Notes under the pieces: generated by a model | The model's input: the letters and a program-made list of their open reading frames with translations, nothing else | Told to the model about the DNA's origin: nothing | Database searches by the model: none | Made by a program: the position numbers and the translations under genes | Origin: Oscillospiraceae bacterium | GTDB lineage: Bacteria; Bacillota; Clostridia; Oscillospirales; Oscillospiraceae | Reading direction: 5' to 3' | Length of the DNA: 28,322 nucleotides | Assembly (NCBI GenBank): GCA_016292445.1 | Contig: JAEDIN010000013.1 | Span: 1-28,322 of the forward strand | Shown: piece by piece, positions 8,770-17,798 of the stretch | Position numbering within the stretch: position 1 is the first letter of the stretch | Layout: each line of letters opens with the position of its first letter

Positions 8770-9573
8770 ATGAAAAGTATTTTTTTGAACATTAAATCTT
8801 TCACTGACGGCGTGAGCAAAAACAATATAAGTGCCCATGCTGCCGCATGTGCTTTCTATATGTTTTTGTCGCTCGTGCCGTTCGTTGCGCTGATAACAAC
8901 CATTTTACCGCTTACGGGTCTTCAGCAAGATAAATTGTTTGAGATAATAAGCCGCTATATACCCTCTGCAATGCAAGCACTTATAAACTCAACGCTCACC
9001 GACATCTATTCCGCATCAGATGCCGTGCTGCCGATATCGGTCATCACAACGATTTGGCTTTCAAGTCGCGCGTTTTCTTCGCTTATCAGGGGTGTTGAGG
9101 ATATTGCGGATAGTCCGAGGTACAGCTCATATTTGAAGCGCAGTCTGCTTGCCTGTCTTTATACAATTGGGCTTATAAGCGTTATGGTAATACTGCTTTT
9201 TCTTCTCGTTTTCGGGCACAGACTCAGCACACTGCCGCTTTTGTCACCGTTTGTGAGGCTTATTATCGAGCTCAGGTTCTTGGTTGCAGCTATTATACTC
9301 TCCCTTGTTTTTATTGCGGTTTATCATTGGGTCCCCGGTATGCGTCTTAAACTTACGGAGCTGCTGCCCGGTGCGGCTACTGCTTCCGGTGCGTGGCTTT
9401 TATTCACATGGATGTTTTCGCTGTATATCGTTTACAGCGGCGGCTATTCCACCTATGGCAACCTTGCCGCTATCATAATAACGCTGCTGTGGATGTACTG
9501 GTGTATGTACATTATTCTCATCGGTGCGTATTTAAATGTGTTTATATACCGAAAAAGGCGTGACGAGCTATAG
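8770..9573 (+). CDS. YihY/BrkB family inner-membrane protein
   Basis: 267 residues with about six transmembrane helices. Family features are an N-terminal NNISAHAAACAFYMFLSLVPF segment (about 19-39), ISVITTIWLSSRAFSSLIRG in the middle, an YHWVPG turn, and GAYLNVFIYRKRR at the C-terminus. The family (once wrongly called ribonuclease BN) is widespread and its function remains uncertain; envelope or transport roles have been suggested. The ATG at 8770 has no recognisable Shine-Dalgarno sequence, because a hairpin with T-run occupies the upstream 35 bases. No other start would keep the conserved N-terminus. Confidence 0.88.
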   Translation: MKSIFLNIKSFTDGVSKNNISAHAAACAFYMFLSLVPFVALITTILPLTGLQQDKLFEIISRYIPSAMQALINSTLTDIYSASDAVLPISVITTIWLSSRAFSSLIRGVEDIADSPRYSSYLKRSLLACLYTIGLISVMVILLFLLVFGHRLSTLPLLSPFVRLIIELRFLVAAIILSLVFIAVYHWVPGMRLKLTELLPGAATASGAWLLFTWMFSLYIVYSGGYSTYGNLAAIIITLLWMYWCMYIILIGAYLNVFIYRKRRDEL

Positions 9574-9593
9574 TATACTGCATAGCTCGTTTC
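9563..9593 (+). terminator. Weak terminator after the brkB-like gene
   Basis: ACGAGCTAT (9563-9571) pairs with ATAGCTCGT (9582-9590) across a ten-base loop that itself contains the palindrome AGTATACT. Only a short T-rich tail follows. The left arm includes the stop codon. Confidence 0.4.
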
Positions 9594-9628
9594 GTCATTA
9601 TGCCTAATTTCCGTCATTTATTCTTTAG

Positions 9629-9656
9629 TTGACAAATTATTCTATTATGGTAGAAT
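9629..9656 (+). promoter_or_regulatory. Promoter of the giant secreted protein
   Basis: TTGACA (9629-9634), 16-nt spacer, TAGAAT (9651-9656). The predicted start near 9663 leaves about 120 bases of 5' leader before the ATG at 9787. I found no known riboswitch class in that leader. Confidence 0.7.
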
Positions 9657-9658
9657 AA
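9637..9658. promoter_or_regulatory. Candidate operator dyad over the -10 element
   Basis: TTATTCTA (9637-9644), six bases TTATGG, TAGAATAA (9651-9658): an 8-bp perfect dyad whose right arm contains the -10 hexamer. A repressor bound here would block the promoter. No known operator consensus was recognised. Confidence 0.4.
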
Positions 9659-9786
9659 ATCTAAATATAGGGTCGAGTTCATTCGGCATTGCAATATCTT
9701 GTGATTTTTTTGTCGATTTAGTGAGCTTGCCCGATATAAGTCCGTATACAGTTAAATCTATTGATACACGAAAGGGACGATTAATT

Positions 9787-12700
9787 ATGAGAGAAAGAGC
9801 CGGCAAGCGCATTTTAGCTACTGTGCTTGCAATCATGATGCTTGTGACCCTTGTTCCCATCTCCGCGATGGCTGACAACACAGGCTCAACCGAAAAGCCC
9901 TGGAAGGGCATCGCCGAAGGCGAGGTTTTGGTAAAGGACACCATCACCAAAATCGCCAACGGTGTAGTCGAGCATGAGGTCATTTCCAATACCCCTGCCG
10001 GAAATGATCAGAAGATCGACTTCATGTGCCGCGCCCAGCTCAGCGACAGCATCAAGATCGTAGCTTGCTACGGCGAGGATGACGCTTCAAGCTGGCGTAT
10101 GGTATCCACCACCAAGCAGGCTGCCGCCTACGAGAAAAATCACCCCGGTGAGACCGTAGTCGCAGCCATCAACGCCGACTTCTTCAACATGGCAACCGGC
10201 GAGCCTATCGGTGCTCTTGTGATGGAGGGCAAGGTCTATCACGAGGCAAACAGCCGTTGGTACTTTGCCATTTTGAAAGACGGCACTCCCGTAATCAGAA
10301 ACTCACCCGACCTCAGCGACTGCGAGACCGCAGTCGGCGGTTGGCTTCCTCTGGTCAAGGACGGCGAGCTTTGCACCGAGAATTTCGCAGGCGGTACCAA
10401 CGATTACAGCCGCAGCACCATAGGTATCATGGAAGACGGCAGCATCGTTACCTCCGTCACCCACGGTATGCTCACCCCGGTTTCCTGCGGTCGTACATAC
10501 AAGGAAATCGCCGAGATGTATCTTGCCGAGGGCGCAAAGGATGTTCTCGTACTTGACGGCGGCGGCTCTGCAACTTATGCGGCCCGTATCGAGGGCAGCG
10601 ATAAGCTCGAAGTCCGCAATTCTCCCTCCGACGGTGCAGAGCGTGAGGTTTGCTCATCACTGCTTATAGTTTCCACCGCAAAGCAGACCGGTGTATTTGA
10701 CCATGCTGCTTTGACTCCAAACAACGAACTGTACACCCCCGGCTACGAGGTTCAGTTTAGTGCCAGCGGCATTGACACCGCCGGCTTCCCCATGGATGTT
10801 CCCGCTGATGCCACATGGGCTCTTGCCGAGGACAGCAAGGACATGGGCACCATTGATGCCAAGACAGGTCTGTTCATAGCAGGCGACAAAACCGGCGTTG
10901 TCAATGTTCAGCTGCTCCAGGGCAGCAAGGTCATCGGCGAAACCTCTATCGAGATAGCCGTTCCCGACAACATCTACTTTAACTCCGAGGAGCTTAGCTT
11001 CGGCTTTGACGCAGAAAGCAACCTTTCCCTCGTTGTCCGCAACAAGGACCGTGACCTGAATATCAAGGACGGCGACATCGTCTGGACCATGAGCACCGAA
11101 GGTCTCGGTACTTTTAAGGGCAACACCTTCGTTGCAAACAGCAAAAACAGCCTTAACGGCGATGTCACCGCCACCTCCAAGTATGATGAGAGTATTACCG
11201 CATCCATCCATGTCATTGTCGGTATGCTCCCCACTCTGGTATGGGACTTTGAGGATCGCATTGATCCCGATACCGGCGATGTTATCGCTGCGCAGGATTA
11301 TTACTGCGGCGAAAACGGCATTCTTAAAACCTCCAACTACGGCAGAGGCGGTAATGAGTCTGTCGAGATAGTTTCCATTGACGACGACGAACCCGTCCGC
11401 TTCGGCACTCATGCCTTGAAGCTCAACTTTGACTTTACTGACTGCGGCGCTGTCACCGAAGGTGCCTGTGTCGGTACATCCGACGAAATGCATATCCCCG
11501 GCGCACCCACAGGTCTCGGCGTTTGGGTCTATGCTCCCGAAGGCGTAGGCGTTAATTACGGCAGCGTAAAAAATGAAAACGGAGAGCTTATCTCCGGTCT
11601 TTGGCTGCGCTGCTACTGCACCGACGGCACCGGGACAAAGTGTGAGGTCAACTTCACGCTCGAGCCCAAGGACGATAAAGTTCAGAAGGGCTATAATAAA
11701 GATACCGGCGAATGGACCGTTCAGCCCGGCATCTACTGGGAAGGCTGGCAGTATCTCGAGGCAGACCTCACCAAGTGGACAGGTCCCTTCTCCTTCCAGC
11801 CCGGCATGACCTTCCGTCTCATGTTCGTTGACGGAATAAAAATGACTGGCACTCAGCGCGCCGGCGAGCTTTACTTTGATAACTTCCAGTTCGTTTACGG
11901 CACCAATGTTGACGATGTCGACGCTCCCGTTGTCGACTCCGTCCGCGTGAACGATACCGATATCGAAAACGGCACCGTGCTCACCACCGACACTCTGCGT
12001 GTCGACGCATATATGCACGATGTTCAGAACAAGTACACCACCGGCATCGACGCCGAAACCATTCGTATTTTCGTTGACGGCATCAATGTTGCCGATAACG
12101 ACAATTACCAGTTTGTCACCGAGCCCGACGGCTCTATCGCACATCTGTACGACCTCAAGCTTGCCGACGGTGACCACACCATTGCAGTTTCCGTGCGTGA
12201 CGGCTTCGGCAACGAAACCACCGAGACACGCTCGTTTGTCGTCAAGACCGGCGCTGCCGTCAAGCATTCAAGCGTTTCCGTTGCTGCTGCCGAAAAAGCC
12301 GCAGTTATCGGCAAGACCGTCAATCTTAACATCACCGCCACCGGCAGCGATGTTAAGGAGAACACCACGCTTCTCGGCTTCGGCGCAAACTTCAAAGATT
12401 ACACCGTTAAGTTCTCCGACAACTACGACGGCACCTATTCTTACAGCAAGCTCAGCAAGACCCTGACCGTTAACGCACAGCGCAAGGCTGATGCATCAGC
12501 TGACGACGGCAATGTCATTGCAACCGTTTCCGTAAACATTCCGACAAGCCTGTCTGAAAGCGACAGCTTTGAGTACACCGTCAAGGGTGGCTGCTACACC
12601 ACCGCCGACGGCTATTATGCAAGCTACAGCGCACCCGAGGCAAAGCTGCCCGTAACTGCGGCTTACCAGATCTCGACCGAGATAATCCTTGTCGGCGCAC

Positions 12701-15700
12701 CCGGCACGCTCACCGTGACCAACGACAAGGGTGCTGCGGCTGCAAAGGTCGATATCTACAACACTGCAAACAACGAAAAGATCGGCACCACCGACGACAA
12801 GGGTCTTTTGACCACCGATTATTTCAGCAAGGCGGCAGGCACGACCACCGTATATGCAAAGGATGCAGACGGTCTGCTCTCCTTCCAGTGCAAGGTCAGC
12901 TCCTATGACGCTGCCGGTGAAGACACCGACATGCCCTACGGTCTGATGTTCAATGCCTTGAAAGACGCCGCCCACGGCAAGAGCCTGACCTGGATGTCCA
13001 ATGCCGTAAAAGCTCCCGAGCAGAGCATTCGTTACCGTGTAAGCGGCACAGAGGATTGGACCACCGTCAAGGCGGACGCTACCCTGCGCACTTTCGTCAA
13101 GGGCGGAAACAGCGCCGTATATGTAAACAGCGTCAAGCTTAGCGGTCTGACACCCGGCACTATCTACGAGTATCAGATAGGCGGCGGCGAGGCTTGGACT
13201 GAAATCGCAACCTTTAAGACGGTTAACACCGGCAGCGAAAAGACCCGCTTCTTTGCTCTCGGCGACATTCAGGCCGAAGATACCACCAATATCGAAAGAA
13301 TGGTTAACAAGCTCAGCGAAGGCAATTATGACTTCGGCATTCAGACCGGCGACGCAGTTGACGATGCAACGGCATACAGCCACTGGAACGATATCGTAAA
13401 CCTGTTCGGCGTTGAAAGATTCGGCAGCACGGATATGATCCATGTTCTCGGCAACCACGAGTATGCCGGCGACAAGAACGCCGATGCAGCAACGAATTTC
13501 TTCAATCTCCCCACCCAGGCTAAGCCCGGCAGCTACTACTCGCTGACCTACGGCAATGTTTATCTCGCCGTTGTCAACTACACCGGCACTTCAAATCAGC
13601 TCAGCGAAGCCATGGATTGGTTGCTCAAGGATGCAGCTTCAAGCAATGCCACATGGAAAGTACTTCTCATGCACCAGCCCGCGTACTACACTAATTCCTT
13701 CGGCGGAAATGCTGAGATCTACAACACAGTTCCCCCTGTTTGCGAGGCAGCAGGCATTGATGTCGTAATCTCAGGACACGACCACTCCGCTGCAAGAACA
13801 AATCCCATGCGTGCCGGCGAGGTTGACAACGAAAACGGCATCCTGTATTACATCTGCGGCTCATCAGGTGAAAAGTCCTACGAAATCACCTCGCAGGATA
13901 AGTTTGATTACAATAAAGTGTTCAAGTTTGCAACTCTTGACTTCACCGCAACTTATGTCTCCGTTACGGCTGACAAGGACGAGATGACCATTGAGTATTA
14001 CGATATCGACAAGGGTCTCCTCGACAGTATCACAATTGATAGCCCCTGCCACAAAAACGGTCACACTGTTACCTATGACCCGGCTGAAAAGACTGTCAGC
14101 TGCTCCGTTTGCGGTGAGAAAATAGAGAATTACAGCGGCAAGGTAAGCGATAAGGATGCCTATGAGTATTATCTGCTCGGCGGCGTTGTCAAGACCGGTT
14201 GGTTCCTCCAAGGCAACGATGTGTTCTATGCGAACTCCAAGGGCGTTCTCCAGCCCATTGAGCTTGACAGCCATACCAAGACCAACTGCACCGTAAGAGG
14301 TAAGTTCATCTACTCCTGCAAGACAGTTGACGATGGCGACAGCACTACCTACACCGTCCGTGACGACATGCCTCCCGGCCATGTATACGACAACGAGGAC
14401 CCCAAGGCTCCCAACCGTGTCTGCACCGTGTGCGGCTGGCATGAGGTAAGCCTTAAGGACTGCAAGGTCGAGCTTTCCTACACGAACTATACCTACACAG
14501 GTAAGGCTATGAAGCCCTATGTCTATGTCACTGCTCCCGATGGCACCAAGCTCACCGATTACTACGATTATACCGTTATTTACGGTGAAAACACTGAGAT
14601 CGGCTACGGCACCGTTACCGTCAAGCCCTTCAACTACTACCTTGTAAACCTCAACCAGAAGCGTGGCTCTCTGTGCGACGACGGCACCGTCCTCGAGTAC
14701 AAGATCACCATCCACGCACCCACCGTCAAGAATGTCAAGGCCAAGATGGCTGTTGACGGCATCGATGTAAGCTGGGCCGCAGTTCCCGAGGCAGACGGCT
14801 ACAACATCTATTCCTGGAACAGCGCAAAGAAGGCTTATTACCTTCTGACCACCGTTGAGGGTGCAGACACCACCAATGCGACCATTTATGGTGTAAAAGC
14901 CGGTAGCACCTACTCCCTTAAGGTCAGCGCATACAATATCATTGACAAAAAGCAGATAGTCGGCTACGGCGGTACCGCAAAGATCACCGTTCCTAAGAAC
15001 TTCTCTCAGAAGCTTGAAGCTCCCATTGCGACCGCAACGAACAACGCCGCCACCGGCTATGTAAAGCTCAGCTGGAGCGCCGTTGCAAACGCCGACCAGT
15101 ACAAGGTCTACCGTGCGGGCACCTCCAATGGCACCTACAAGCTCATGTACACGACCAAAAATCTCAGCTACACCAACACCTCGGCCAACGCAGGCTACAC
15201 CTACTACTACAAGGTCGTAGCAGTGGATTCCAAGGGTGCTTACGCAAGCTCCGATTACAGCAAGGTCGTCTCCCGCACCTGTGACTGCGCTCGCCCCGTT
15301 GCGAAGATAGCAGTCAATGCGGATACCGGCAAGATCACCGTCAGCTGGAACAATGTCAAGAACGCTGCAAGATACGAGCTTCTCCGCTCTACCGACGGCA
15401 AGAACTTCAGGCACTACGATTACACCAACAAGACCAGCTACACTAACATGGCTGTCACTCCGGGCACTACCTACTACTACAGAGTAGTCGCCATCAACGC
15501 AAGATCCGTATATGCTGACTCGGCTGTAAGCGCCACTCGCTACATCACCTGTGACTGCGCAAAGCCCGCTGCAAAGATCGCCGTTGAGCCCATATCCGGC
15601 AAGCCCGTCGTTAGCTGGGCAGCGATCGACGGTGCGGCAAAGTACGAGATCTATGTCTCCGCCAACAACAAGGAATTCAAGCTTCTCGGCACCACCGAGG

Positions 15701-16098
15701 CTCTCACCTACACCGATACCTCCGCAAAGGCCGGTGTGACCACCTACTACAAGGTCAAGGCGCTGTGCGCAACCAGCAAGTACGGTGATTCGGCTCTGTC
15801 GAACGCACGCTATATCACCTGCGACTGCGCTGCTCCCGTAGTTGAGATTTCCATTAACGAGACCTATGGAAAACCGATGATATCCTGGGTCCCCGTTGAC
15901 GGCGCTTCAAAATATGTAATCTATCGCTCAACCGACGGTAAAAACTTCACACAGTACGATAGCATTGCCAAGACGGCTTACACAAACATCAGCACTAATT
16001 CCGGCTCCACATATTACTATCAGGTCAAAGCCATCTGCGCGACCAGCAGCTACGGTAATTCTGCCGTCAGCGCTGTGGCAAGCATCAAGGTCCCCTAA
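9787..16098 (+). CDS. Secreted phosphodiester glycosidase (NAGPA) / metallophosphatase / FN3 multidomain protein
   Basis: 2103 residues. Start ATG 9787, with AAAGGG ten bases upstream; signal peptide 1 to about 30 (positive start, hydrophobic core, cleavage near AMA-DN). NAGPA domain about 115-295: INADFFN (N129), STIGIMEDGSIV, DGGGS (257-261), PSDGAERE (280-287). Then Ig-like segments, a jelly-roll/CBM-like region (about 482-705), more Ig-like and cohesin-like sequence, and an FN3-like cap leading into a purple-acid-phosphatase-type metallophosphatase (about 1152-1398). Its motifs are GD (D1160, as GDIQ), GD (D1189), GNHE (N1223, H1224), H1296 and GHDH (H1331, H1333). After it come two short CxxCG segments, a YTGKxxKP Ig-like domain and five FN3-like domains (1645-2103). 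NAGPA enzymes split sugar-phosphodiester links, so both catalytic domains suggest extracellular attack on phosphorylated glycans or wall polymers. The substrate is unknown. No LPxTG or SLH anchor is visible. Confidence 0.87.
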   Translation: MRERAGKRILATVLAIMMLVTLVPISAMADNTGSTEKPWKGIAEGEVLVKDTITKIANGVVEHEVISNTPAGNDQKIDFMCRAQLSDSIKIVACYGEDDASSWRMVSTTKQAAAYEKNHPGETVVAAINADFFNMATGEPIGALVMEGKVYHEANSRWYFAILKDGTPVIRNSPDLSDCETAVGGWLPLVKDGELCTENFAGGTNDYSRSTIGIMEDGSIVTSVTHGMLTPVSCGRTYKEIAEMYLAEGAKDVLVLDGGGSATYAARIEGSDKLEVRNSPSDGAEREVCSSLLIVSTAKQTGVFDHAALTPNNELYTPGYEVQFSASGIDTAGFPMDVPADATWALAEDSKDMGTIDAKTGLFIAGDKTGVVNVQLLQGSKVIGETSIEIAVPDNIYFNSEELSFGFDAESNLSLVVRNKDRDLNIKDGDIVWTMSTEGLGTFKGNTFVANSKNSLNGDVTATSKYDESITASIHVIVGMLPTLVWDFEDRIDPDTGDVIAAQDYYCGENGILKTSNYGRGGNESVEIVSIDDDEPVRFGTHALKLNFDFTDCGAVTEGACVGTSDEMHIPGAPTGLGVWVYAPEGVGVNYGSVKNENGELISGLWLRCYCTDGTGTKCEVNFTLEPKDDKVQKGYNKDTGEWTVQPGIYWEGWQYLEADLTKWTGPFSFQPGMTFRLMFVDGIKMTGTQRAGELYFDNFQFVYGTNVDDVDAPVVDSVRVNDTDIENGTVLTTDTLRVDAYMHDVQNKYTTGIDAETIRIFVDGINVADNDNYQFVTEPDGSIAHLYDLKLADGDHTIAVSVRDGFGNETTETRSFVVKTGAAVKHSSVSVAAAEKAAVIGKTVNLNITATGSDVKENTTLLGFGANFKDYTVKFSDNYDGTYSYSKLSKTLTVNAQRKADASADDGNVIATVSVNIPTSLSESDSFEYTVKGGCYTTADGYYASYSAPEAKLPVTAAYQISTEIILVGAPGTLTVTNDKGAAAAKVDIYNTANNEKIGTTDDKGLLTTDYFSKAAGTTTVYAKDADGLLSFQCKVSSYDAAGEDTDMPYGLMFNALKDAAHGKSLTWMSNAVKAPEQSIRYRVSGTEDWTTVKADATLRTFVKGGNSAVYVNSVKLSGLTPGTIYEYQIGGGEAWTEIATFKTVNTGSEKTRFFALGDIQAEDTTNIERMVNKLSEGNYDFGIQTGDAVDDATAYSHWNDIVNLFGVERFGSTDMIHVLGNHEYAGDKNADAATNFFNLPTQAKPGSYYSLTYGNVYLAVVNYTGTSNQLSEAMDWLLKDAASSNATWKVLLMHQPAYYTNSFGGNAEIYNTVPPVCEAAGIDVVISGHDHSAARTNPMRAGEVDNENGILYYICGSSGEKSYEITSQDKFDYNKVFKFATLDFTATYVSVTADKDEMTIEYYDIDKGLLDSITIDSPCHKNGHTVTYDPAEKTVSCSVCGEKIENYSGKVSDKDAYEYYLLGGVVKTGWFLQGNDVFYANSKGVLQPIELDSHTKTNCTVRGKFIYSCKTVDDGDSTTYTVRDDMPPGHVYDNEDPKAPNRVCTVCGWHEVSLKDCKVELSYTNYTYTGKAMKPYVYVTAPDGTKLTDYYDYTVIYGENTEIGYGTVTVKPFNYYLVNLNQKRGSLCDDGTVLEYKITIHAPTVKNVKAKMAVDGIDVSWAAVPEADGYNIYSWNSAKKAYYLLTTVEGADTTNATIYGVKAGSTYSLKVSAYNIIDKKQIVGYGGTAKITVPKNFSQKLEAPIATATNNAATGYVKLSWSAVANADQYKVYRAGTSNGTYKLMYTTKNLSYTNTSANAGYTYYYKVVAVDSKGAYASSDYSKVVSRTCDCARPVAKIAVNADTGKITVSWNNVKNAARYELLRSTDGKNFRHYDYTNKTSYTNMAVTPGTTYYYRVVAINARSVYADSAVSATRYITCDCAKPAAKIAVEPISGKPVVSWAAIDGAAKYEIYVSANNKEFKLLGTTEALTYTDTSAKAGVTTYYKVKALCATSKYGDSALSNARYITCDCAAPVVEISINETYGKPMISWVPVDGASKYVIYRSTDGKNFTQYDSIAKTAYTNISTNSGSTYYYQVKAICATSSYGNSAVSAVASIKVP
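15280..16095 (+). repeat. Three tandem 90-codon FN3-like units joined by Cys-Asp-Cys
   Basis: The linker TCDCAxP occurs with its CDC at residues 1832, 1922 and 2012 (bases 15280, 15550, 15820), exactly 270 bases apart, and the last unit ends at the stop. Each unit carries a [VI]SW strand and a Y-[TN]-x(6)-G-x-x-[TY]YY core. DNA identity is moderate, so the exact spacing is kept by selection rather than recent copying. Confidence 0.85.
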
Positions 16099-16118
16099 GT
16101 GCTTGTCAGCAGGACAAA

Positions 16119-16168
16119 ACAAAATAAAAAATCATGCAGCAGATCTGCTGCATGATTTTTTATTTTGT
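16119..16168 (+). terminator. Terminator after the giant secreted protein (50-bp perfect palindrome)
   Basis: The whole 50-base segment is a perfect palindrome centred between 16143 and 16144. Its G/C core is ATGCAGCAGATCTGCTGCAT, flanked by A-rich left and T-rich right arms. The right arm supplies the T-run, so it works as a factor-independent terminator in either direction. Confidence 0.85.
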
Positions 16169-16213
16169 AATTCTTGCAATATCAATAATTTCTAAACTTT
16201 GTTTTTGGGCATA

Positions 16214-16242
16214 TTGACATAAAAAAATACATGTGCTATCAT
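16214..16242 (+). promoter_or_regulatory. Promoter of the MATE transporter gene
   Basis: TTGACA (16214-16219), 17-nt spacer, TATCAT (16237-16242) with TG in the extended -10 position. The leader is about 32 bases. Confidence 0.7.
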
Positions 16243-16280
16243 ACACAAGTTTAAAGCTATATATAGAACGGTGATAGAAA

Positions 16281-17672
16281 ATGAACAAGAATAATTCACT
16301 TGCCATGTTTGAAACCGAACCCATAGGCAAGCTGATGGCAAAATTTGCACTGCCTGCGATTGCCTCAATGGTTGTAAACTCAATATATAACATAGTTGAC
16401 CAGATATTTATCGGTCAGGGTGTCGGTATGTTCGGCAACGCGGCAACAAACCTAACATTCCCCTTTGTAACCTTCTCCATGGCAATAGGCACAATGATCG
16501 CAGACGGCTGCGTCGCATATTTTAGCCTCAAGCTCGGAGAAAAAAATTATCGTGAGGCCGAAAAGGCTATGGGCAACGGCATTTCTATTGCCTTGCTTGC
16601 CGGGCTTGTTTTGACCTTGCTTATGGAGGTTTTTATTGACGGAGTTCTTCTGCTGTGCGGCGGCAGGACAGTCGACCCCCTTACCTACACCTACGCAAAA
16701 CAATATGCGTCGATTGCGCTTATCGGTATCCCGTTTGTCTGCATAAGCATGACTATAAACAGCATTATCCGTGCCCAAGGCAACCCGAGATACGCTATGT
16801 TCTCCAATCTTGCAGGCTGCTTTCTGAACATAATTCTTGACGCATGGTTCGTACTCGGTCTTGATATGGGTGTTGCCGGTGCTGCATGGGCTACAATTAT
16901 CGGTCAAGTGCTAAACTTTGTACTCGCAATCGCATACATTCCCCGCCTCAACGGCGTAAAATTCACCCTTGAGTGTGCTAAGCTCAGCCGCAAAACCGTT
17001 ATATCCTTTATTCCTCTGGGCATATCAAGCTTTTTTACGCAGCTTGCCTCGACCGTTGTCGTTATCTGCATGAACAATCTGCTTGTTTCCTACGGTGATC
17101 AGAGTATTTACGGTGCGGATATCCCTCTTGCCGCTCTCGGCATAGTTATGAAGGTCAACTCTATCGTTGTCAGCGTTATGGTCGGTCTCGGCATAGGCAG
17201 CCAGCCAATCTTGGGATACAACTATGGGGCAAAAAACTACAGGCGAGTCAAGGCTGCATATCTGCACACGATAACCGTAGGACTTATAGTCGGTATCATC
17301 GGCTGGGGCTGCTTCCAGCTTTTTACCCAGTCCATTATCGACCTTTTCGGCCAGGAAAGCGAGCTGTACAATCAGTTTGCTCTTAAGTGCTTCCATGTCT
17401 TCCTCAGTGTCATTTTCCTGACCGGCTTCCTAATTCCCTCGGGTATCTTCTTCCAGTCCATCGGTAAGCCGATAAAAGCTATGGCCGCTACCATGACAAG
17501 ACAGCTTATCTATTTCCTGCCTATCGCTTTCATTATGGCTCACTTTTTCGGAGTCGAGGGTCTGCTCTATGCCGGCCCCATAGGCGATACACTTGCCGCA
17601 ATAACCGTTGCAATACTAATCCTTAAAGAAATGACATTGCTCAATAAACAGATAAAGCTTCAGGAAGCATAA
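16281..17672 (+). CDS. MATE family efflux transporter
   Basis: 463 residues, about 12 transmembrane helices in two related halves, the standard MATE size. The N-terminus (PIGKLMAKFALPAIASMVVN, then SIYNIVDQIFIGQGVG) is characteristic, as are NLAGCFLNIILDAWFV in the middle and GLGIGSQPILGYNYGAKNYR opening the second half. MATE proteins export cationic drugs or metabolites using Na+ or H+ gradients from the cytoplasmic membrane; the substrate here cannot be predicted. The ATG is preceded by a modest GGTGA. The gene is monocistronic, between its own promoter and terminator. Confidence 0.93.
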   Translation: MNKNNSLAMFETEPIGKLMAKFALPAIASMVVNSIYNIVDQIFIGQGVGMFGNAATNLTFPFVTFSMAIGTMIADGCVAYFSLKLGEKNYREAEKAMGNGISIALLAGLVLTLLMEVFIDGVLLLCGGRTVDPLTYTYAKQYASIALIGIPFVCISMTINSIIRAQGNPRYAMFSNLAGCFLNIILDAWFVLGLDMGVAGAAWATIIGQVLNFVLAIAYIPRLNGVKFTLECAKLSRKTVISFIPLGISSFFTQLASTVVVICMNNLLVSYGDQSIYGADIPLAALGIVMKVNSIVVSVMVGLGIGSQPILGYNYGAKNYRRVKAAYLHTITVGLIVGIIGWGCFQLFTQSIIDLFGQESELYNQFALKCFHVFLSVIFLTGFLIPSGIFFQSIGKPIKAMAATMTRQLIYFLPIAFIMAHFFGVEGLLYAGPIGDTLAAITVAILILKEMTLLNKQIKLQEA

Positions 17673-17674
17673 GC

Positions 17675-17705
17675 AAAACCGGTCTTTCAATGAAGGGCCG
17701 GTTTT
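17675..17705 (+). terminator. Terminator after the MATE gene
   Basis: AAAACCGGTCTTTCA pairs with TGAAGGGCCGGTTTT (two G-T wobbles, one-base nominal loop), beginning three bases after the stop codon. The tail T-run is carried by the stem's right arm. Confidence 0.8.
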
Positions 17706-17798
17706 CACTATACAGTTTTTGCAATGTGTCACAATTTGCAAAAAAAGTCTTTAAGTTTTTGTATTTTTCTGCTTTAATATATTTGTGTGTAAAATAAT

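Noticed and set aside
9721..9786. Upstream GTG start for the giant secreted protein
   Set aside because: It would add 22 polar residues before a canonical signal peptide; the ATG at 9787 has its own ribosome site.
9664..9786. Riboswitch in the 120-base leader of the giant secreted protein
   Set aside because: No conserved core of a class I know (c-di-GMP, SAM, T-box, lysine, cobalamin) could be recognised.
10657..12267. 536-codon open frame on the minus strand inside the giant secreted protein gene
   Set aside because: It is antisense to a clearly coding region, is Val/Gly/Ala/Asp-rich without recognisable domains, and arises from the codon bias of the plus-strand gene.
13864..15414. 516-codon minus-strand open frame
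   Set aside because: Same reason: it mirrors the FN3/metallophosphatase coding sequence and has no domain or ribosome site.
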